A stretch of 64,000 nucleotides of DNA from Comamonas sp. Y33R10-2 (GTDB taxonomy: Bacteria; Pseudomonadota; Gammaproteobacteria; Burkholderiales; Burkholderiaceae_C). Of this stretch, positions 62,135-64,000 are shown in pieces. The stretch covers positions 806,001 through 870,000 of the forward strand of contig NZ_CP079925.1 of NCBI RefSeq assembly GCF_019355935.1. Reading direction: 5' to 3'. A model generated the notes under the pieces. That model worked only from the letters and a program-made list of their open reading frames with translations. It ran no database searches and was not told the DNA's origin. Position numbers and translations under genes: made by a program. Position 1 is the stretch's first letter; every line of letters starts with the position of its first letter.

Positions 62135-63688
62135 TTACGCGCCGGCGACGGTGATGCCTTTGAATTCGCCCGTGGCGATCTTTTCTTTCCACACGGCTGG
62201 GCCGGTGATGTGGGCGCTGGTGCCGCCGGCATCCACGGCCACTGTCACGGGCATGTCTACCACGTCGAATTCGTAGATGGCTTCCATGCCCAGGTCTTCA
62301 AAGCCCACCACCTTGGCGTGTTTGATGGCCTTGGAGACGAGGTAGGCGGCGCCGCCCACGGCCATCAGGTAAGCAGACTTGTGCTTTTTGATGGCTTCGA
62401 TGGCGACAGGGCCGCGCTCGGACTTGCCGATCATGGAGATCAGACCGGTTTGTGACAGCATCATCTCGGTGAATTTGTCCATGCGGGTGGCGGTAGTGGG
62501 GCCTGCAGGGCCAACCACTTCGTCGCGCACGGGGTCCACAGGGCCCACGTAGTAGATGACGCGGTTGGTGAAGTCCACGGGCAGCTTTTCGCCCTTGGCC
62601 AGCATGTCGTGGATGCGCTTGTGTGCAGCGTCACGGCCGGTGAGCATCTTGCCGTTGAGCAAGATGGTGTCGCCGGGCTTCCAGCTGGCAACTTCTTCGC
62701 GGGTCAGGGTGTTCAGGTCGACGCGCTTGGACTTGTTGTAGTCAGGTGCCCAGTCGATCTTGGGCCAGGTGTCCAGCGATGGTGGGTCCAGATACACGGG
62801 GCCAGAGCCATCCATCACAAAGTGGGCGTGGCGAGTGGCGGCGCAGTTTGGGATCATGGCCACGGGCTTGGAGGCGGCGTGCGTGGGGTACATGTTGATC
62901 TTGACGTCCAGCACGGTTGTGAGGCCGCCCAGACCTTGGGCACCAATGCCTAGAGCGTTGATCTTCTCGAACAGCTCCAGACGCAGCTTTTCCACGTCGT
63001 CCAGCTCGGCACCGCTGGCCGCTTTTTGCTGCAGCTCGTACATGTCCAGATCTTCCATCAGGCTTTCTTTGGCCAGCAAAACGGCTTTTTCTGCCGTGCC
63101 GCCAATGCCGATGCCGATCATGCCGGGGGGGCACCAGCCTGCGCCCATGGTGGGGATGGTTTTGAGCACCCATTCAACGAGGTCGTCGCTGGGGTTCATC
63201 ATGATCATTTTGGACTTGTTCTCGGAGCCACCGCCCTTGGCAGCCACAGTCACTTCCACGGTGTTACCGGGGACGATTTGCACGTTGATGACGGCAGGCG
63301 TGTTGTCCTTGGTGTTCTTGCGCTTGAAGTGAGGGTCCGCCACGACGGAGGCACGCAGGGTGTTGTCCGGGTGGTTGTAGGCGCGGCGCACGCCTTCGTT
63401 GATGGCGTCTTCCAGACCCATGGTGAAGCCTTCCCACTTCACATCCATGCCCACTTTGAGGAACACGTTGACGATGCCGGTGTCCTGGCAGATGGGGCGC
63501 TGGCCGGTGGCGCTCATCTTGGAGTTGGTGAGAATTTGCGCCATCGCATCCTTGGCCGCAGGGCTTTGCTCGCGCTCATAGGCGCGGGCCAGATGCTGGA
63601 TGAAATCAGGCGTGTGGTAGTAGCTGATGTACTGCAGGGCACCTGCGACGGAGTCGATCAGGTCCTGCTGGCGGATGGAAGTTGTCAT
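62135..63688 (-). CDS. fumA: Class I fumarate hydratase
   Basis: A 517-residue iron-sulfur fumarase with both halves fused. The N-terminal part has GQRPICQDTGIVNVFLKVG near 57-75, AGWCPPGMIGIGIGGTAEKA near 194 and PNCAATRHAHF near 285, giving the three cluster cysteines; the C-terminal part has PVDPVRDEVVGPAGPTTATR. It interconverts fumarate and malate in the TCA cycle. The ATG at 63688 has only a weak upstream site (GAGAAGCCCC). Confidence 0.93.
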   Translation of the reverse strand: MTTSIRQQDLIDSVAGALQYISYYHTPDFIQHLARAYEREQSPAAKDAMAQILTNSKMSATGQRPICQDTGIVNVFLKVGMDVKWEGFTMGLEDAINEGVRRAYNHPDNTLRASVVADPHFKRKNTKDNTPAVINVQIVPGNTVEVTVAAKGGGSENKSKMIMMNPSDDLVEWVLKTIPTMGAGWCPPGMIGIGIGGTAEKAVLLAKESLMEDLDMYELQQKAASGAELDDVEKLRLELFEKINALGIGAQGLGGLTTVLDVKINMYPTHAASKPVAMIPNCAATRHAHFVMDGSGPVYLDPPSLDTWPKIDWAPDYNKSKRVDLNTLTREEVASWKPGDTILLNGKMLTGRDAAHKRIHDMLAKGEKLPVDFTNRVIYYVGPVDPVRDEVVGPAGPTTATRMDKFTEMMLSQTGLISMIGKSERGPVAIEAIKKHKSAYLMAVGGAAYLVSKAIKHAKVVGFEDLGMEAIYEFDVVDMPVTVAVDAGGTSAHITGPAVWKEKIATGEFKGITVAGA

Positions 63689-63843
63689 CGGGGGCTTCTC
63701 GGGTTTGCAATCTTCTGTACGCGTGGGGTGCGTACGGTAAACCCTGTGATTATGGTGCCAGACGACAAGTTTTGCAGCCCATAACCCGCAAGTCTTATAT
63801 AGGACTTGGGGCAGGCGCTGAGAAGGTGGTGAGAACGCGTGCC

Positions 63844-64000
63844 CTAGTTCAAGTTGCCAAGGATGGACTTAGAAAATTCGGCCTGATCATCAGATTTGTC
63901 GCCCTTGGCCCAAGCCAGCAGCTTGTCGGCTGGCATGGGTCTGGCGAACAAGTAGCCTTGAAGCTCATCGCAGCGCATATTGAGCAAAATGTCGCGCTGG
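63844..64000 (-). CDS. EAL-domain protein, C-terminal fragment
   Basis: Only the last 51 codons are in the window; the gene continues beyond 64000. RCDELQGYLFARPMPADKLL is the final helix-strand of an EAL c-di-GMP phosphodiesterase domain, followed by a 25-residue tail ending SILGNLN. The catalytic residues are outside the window. Confidence 0.8.
   Translation of the reverse strand, partial: QRDILLNMRCDELQGYLFARPMPADKLLAWAKGDKSDDQAEFSKSILGNLN

Noticed and set aside
1..64000. CRISPR array, phage genes, rRNA
   Set aside because: No regularly spaced direct repeats with spacers, no phage structural genes and no rRNA sequence were seen; the only repeats are the attC/cassette copies and short palindromes.

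Overview
The window reads as chromosome of a Comamonas testosteroni-like betaproteobacterium (Comamonadaceae). The main evidence is a 3-ketosteroid delta-1-dehydrogenase that closely resembles the classic C. testosteroni enzyme. It sits inside the tesA1/A2/D/E/F/G/H/I gene order known from testosterone-degrading Comamonas. Many catabolic genes carry a GGAGACA-type Shine-Dalgarno.

Layout. 1-4.5 kb: housekeeping genes (HI0933-type flavoprotein, SMI1/KNR4 protein, acyl-CoA thioesterase, cobA, ybiB). 4.7-18.5 kb: a steroid side-chain/ring beta-oxidation block with a crotonase and a divergent SDR, two heteromeric-type acyl-CoA dehydrogenase pairs, a MaoC pair resembling mycobacterial ChsH1/ChsH2, an Ltp2-like aldolase, two acyl-CoA ligases and an MBL-fold hydrolase. 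18.7-27 kb: an envelope module (periplasmic DUF1329, outer-membrane DUF1302, dienelactone-hydrolase-like protein; on the other strand a YCF48 propeller, an MMPL/RND pump and a SnoaL-like protein). 27.2-29.4 kb: a second Ltp-type aldolase with a DUF35-MaoC fusion. 30.1-42.6 kb: A/B-ring degradation, tesG-F-E-D-A2 leftward and tesA1-tesH-tesI-kshB-scdA rightward. 42.7-43 kb: tRNA-Gly(GCC) and tRNA-Leu(UAA). 43.2-46.9 kb: small genes, murI and two decayed genes. 47.2-53.5 kb: a six-gene Mrp Na+/H+ antiporter operon with fused A and B subunits. 53.6-57.6 kb: crcB, a LOG-family hydrolase, a DUF938 methyltransferase, a lipoprotein and a secreted protein. 57.7-61.6 kb: a decayed integron (truncated intI, attC sites, leftward cassettes) whose far end is cut by a broken IS3-family element. 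62-64 kb: class I fumarase and the C-terminus of an EAL-domain protein.

How it fits together. The envelope proteins probably handle steroid passage. TesI and TesH desaturate ring A. A Ksh hydroxylase (only the reductase is here) opens ring B. TesA1A2 hydroxylates the aromatised ring, and after meta-cleavage (dioxygenase not in the window) TesD, TesE, TesG and TesF take the A-ring fragment to pyruvate and acetyl-CoA or propionyl-CoA. ScdA starts C/D-ring beta-oxidation. The ligase, dehydrogenase, hydratase and aldolase sets match two rounds of bile-acid-type side-chain shortening. Terminal oxygenase KshA, the extradiol dioxygenase TesB and the regulator TesR/TeiR are absent here.

The most interesting unexplained signal is a palindrome (GTCY-N4-RGAC, usually extended by GAT) in front of five to six steroid transcription units. 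It is a candidate operator for the whole regulon. The second is the integron remnant with its related short cassettes.
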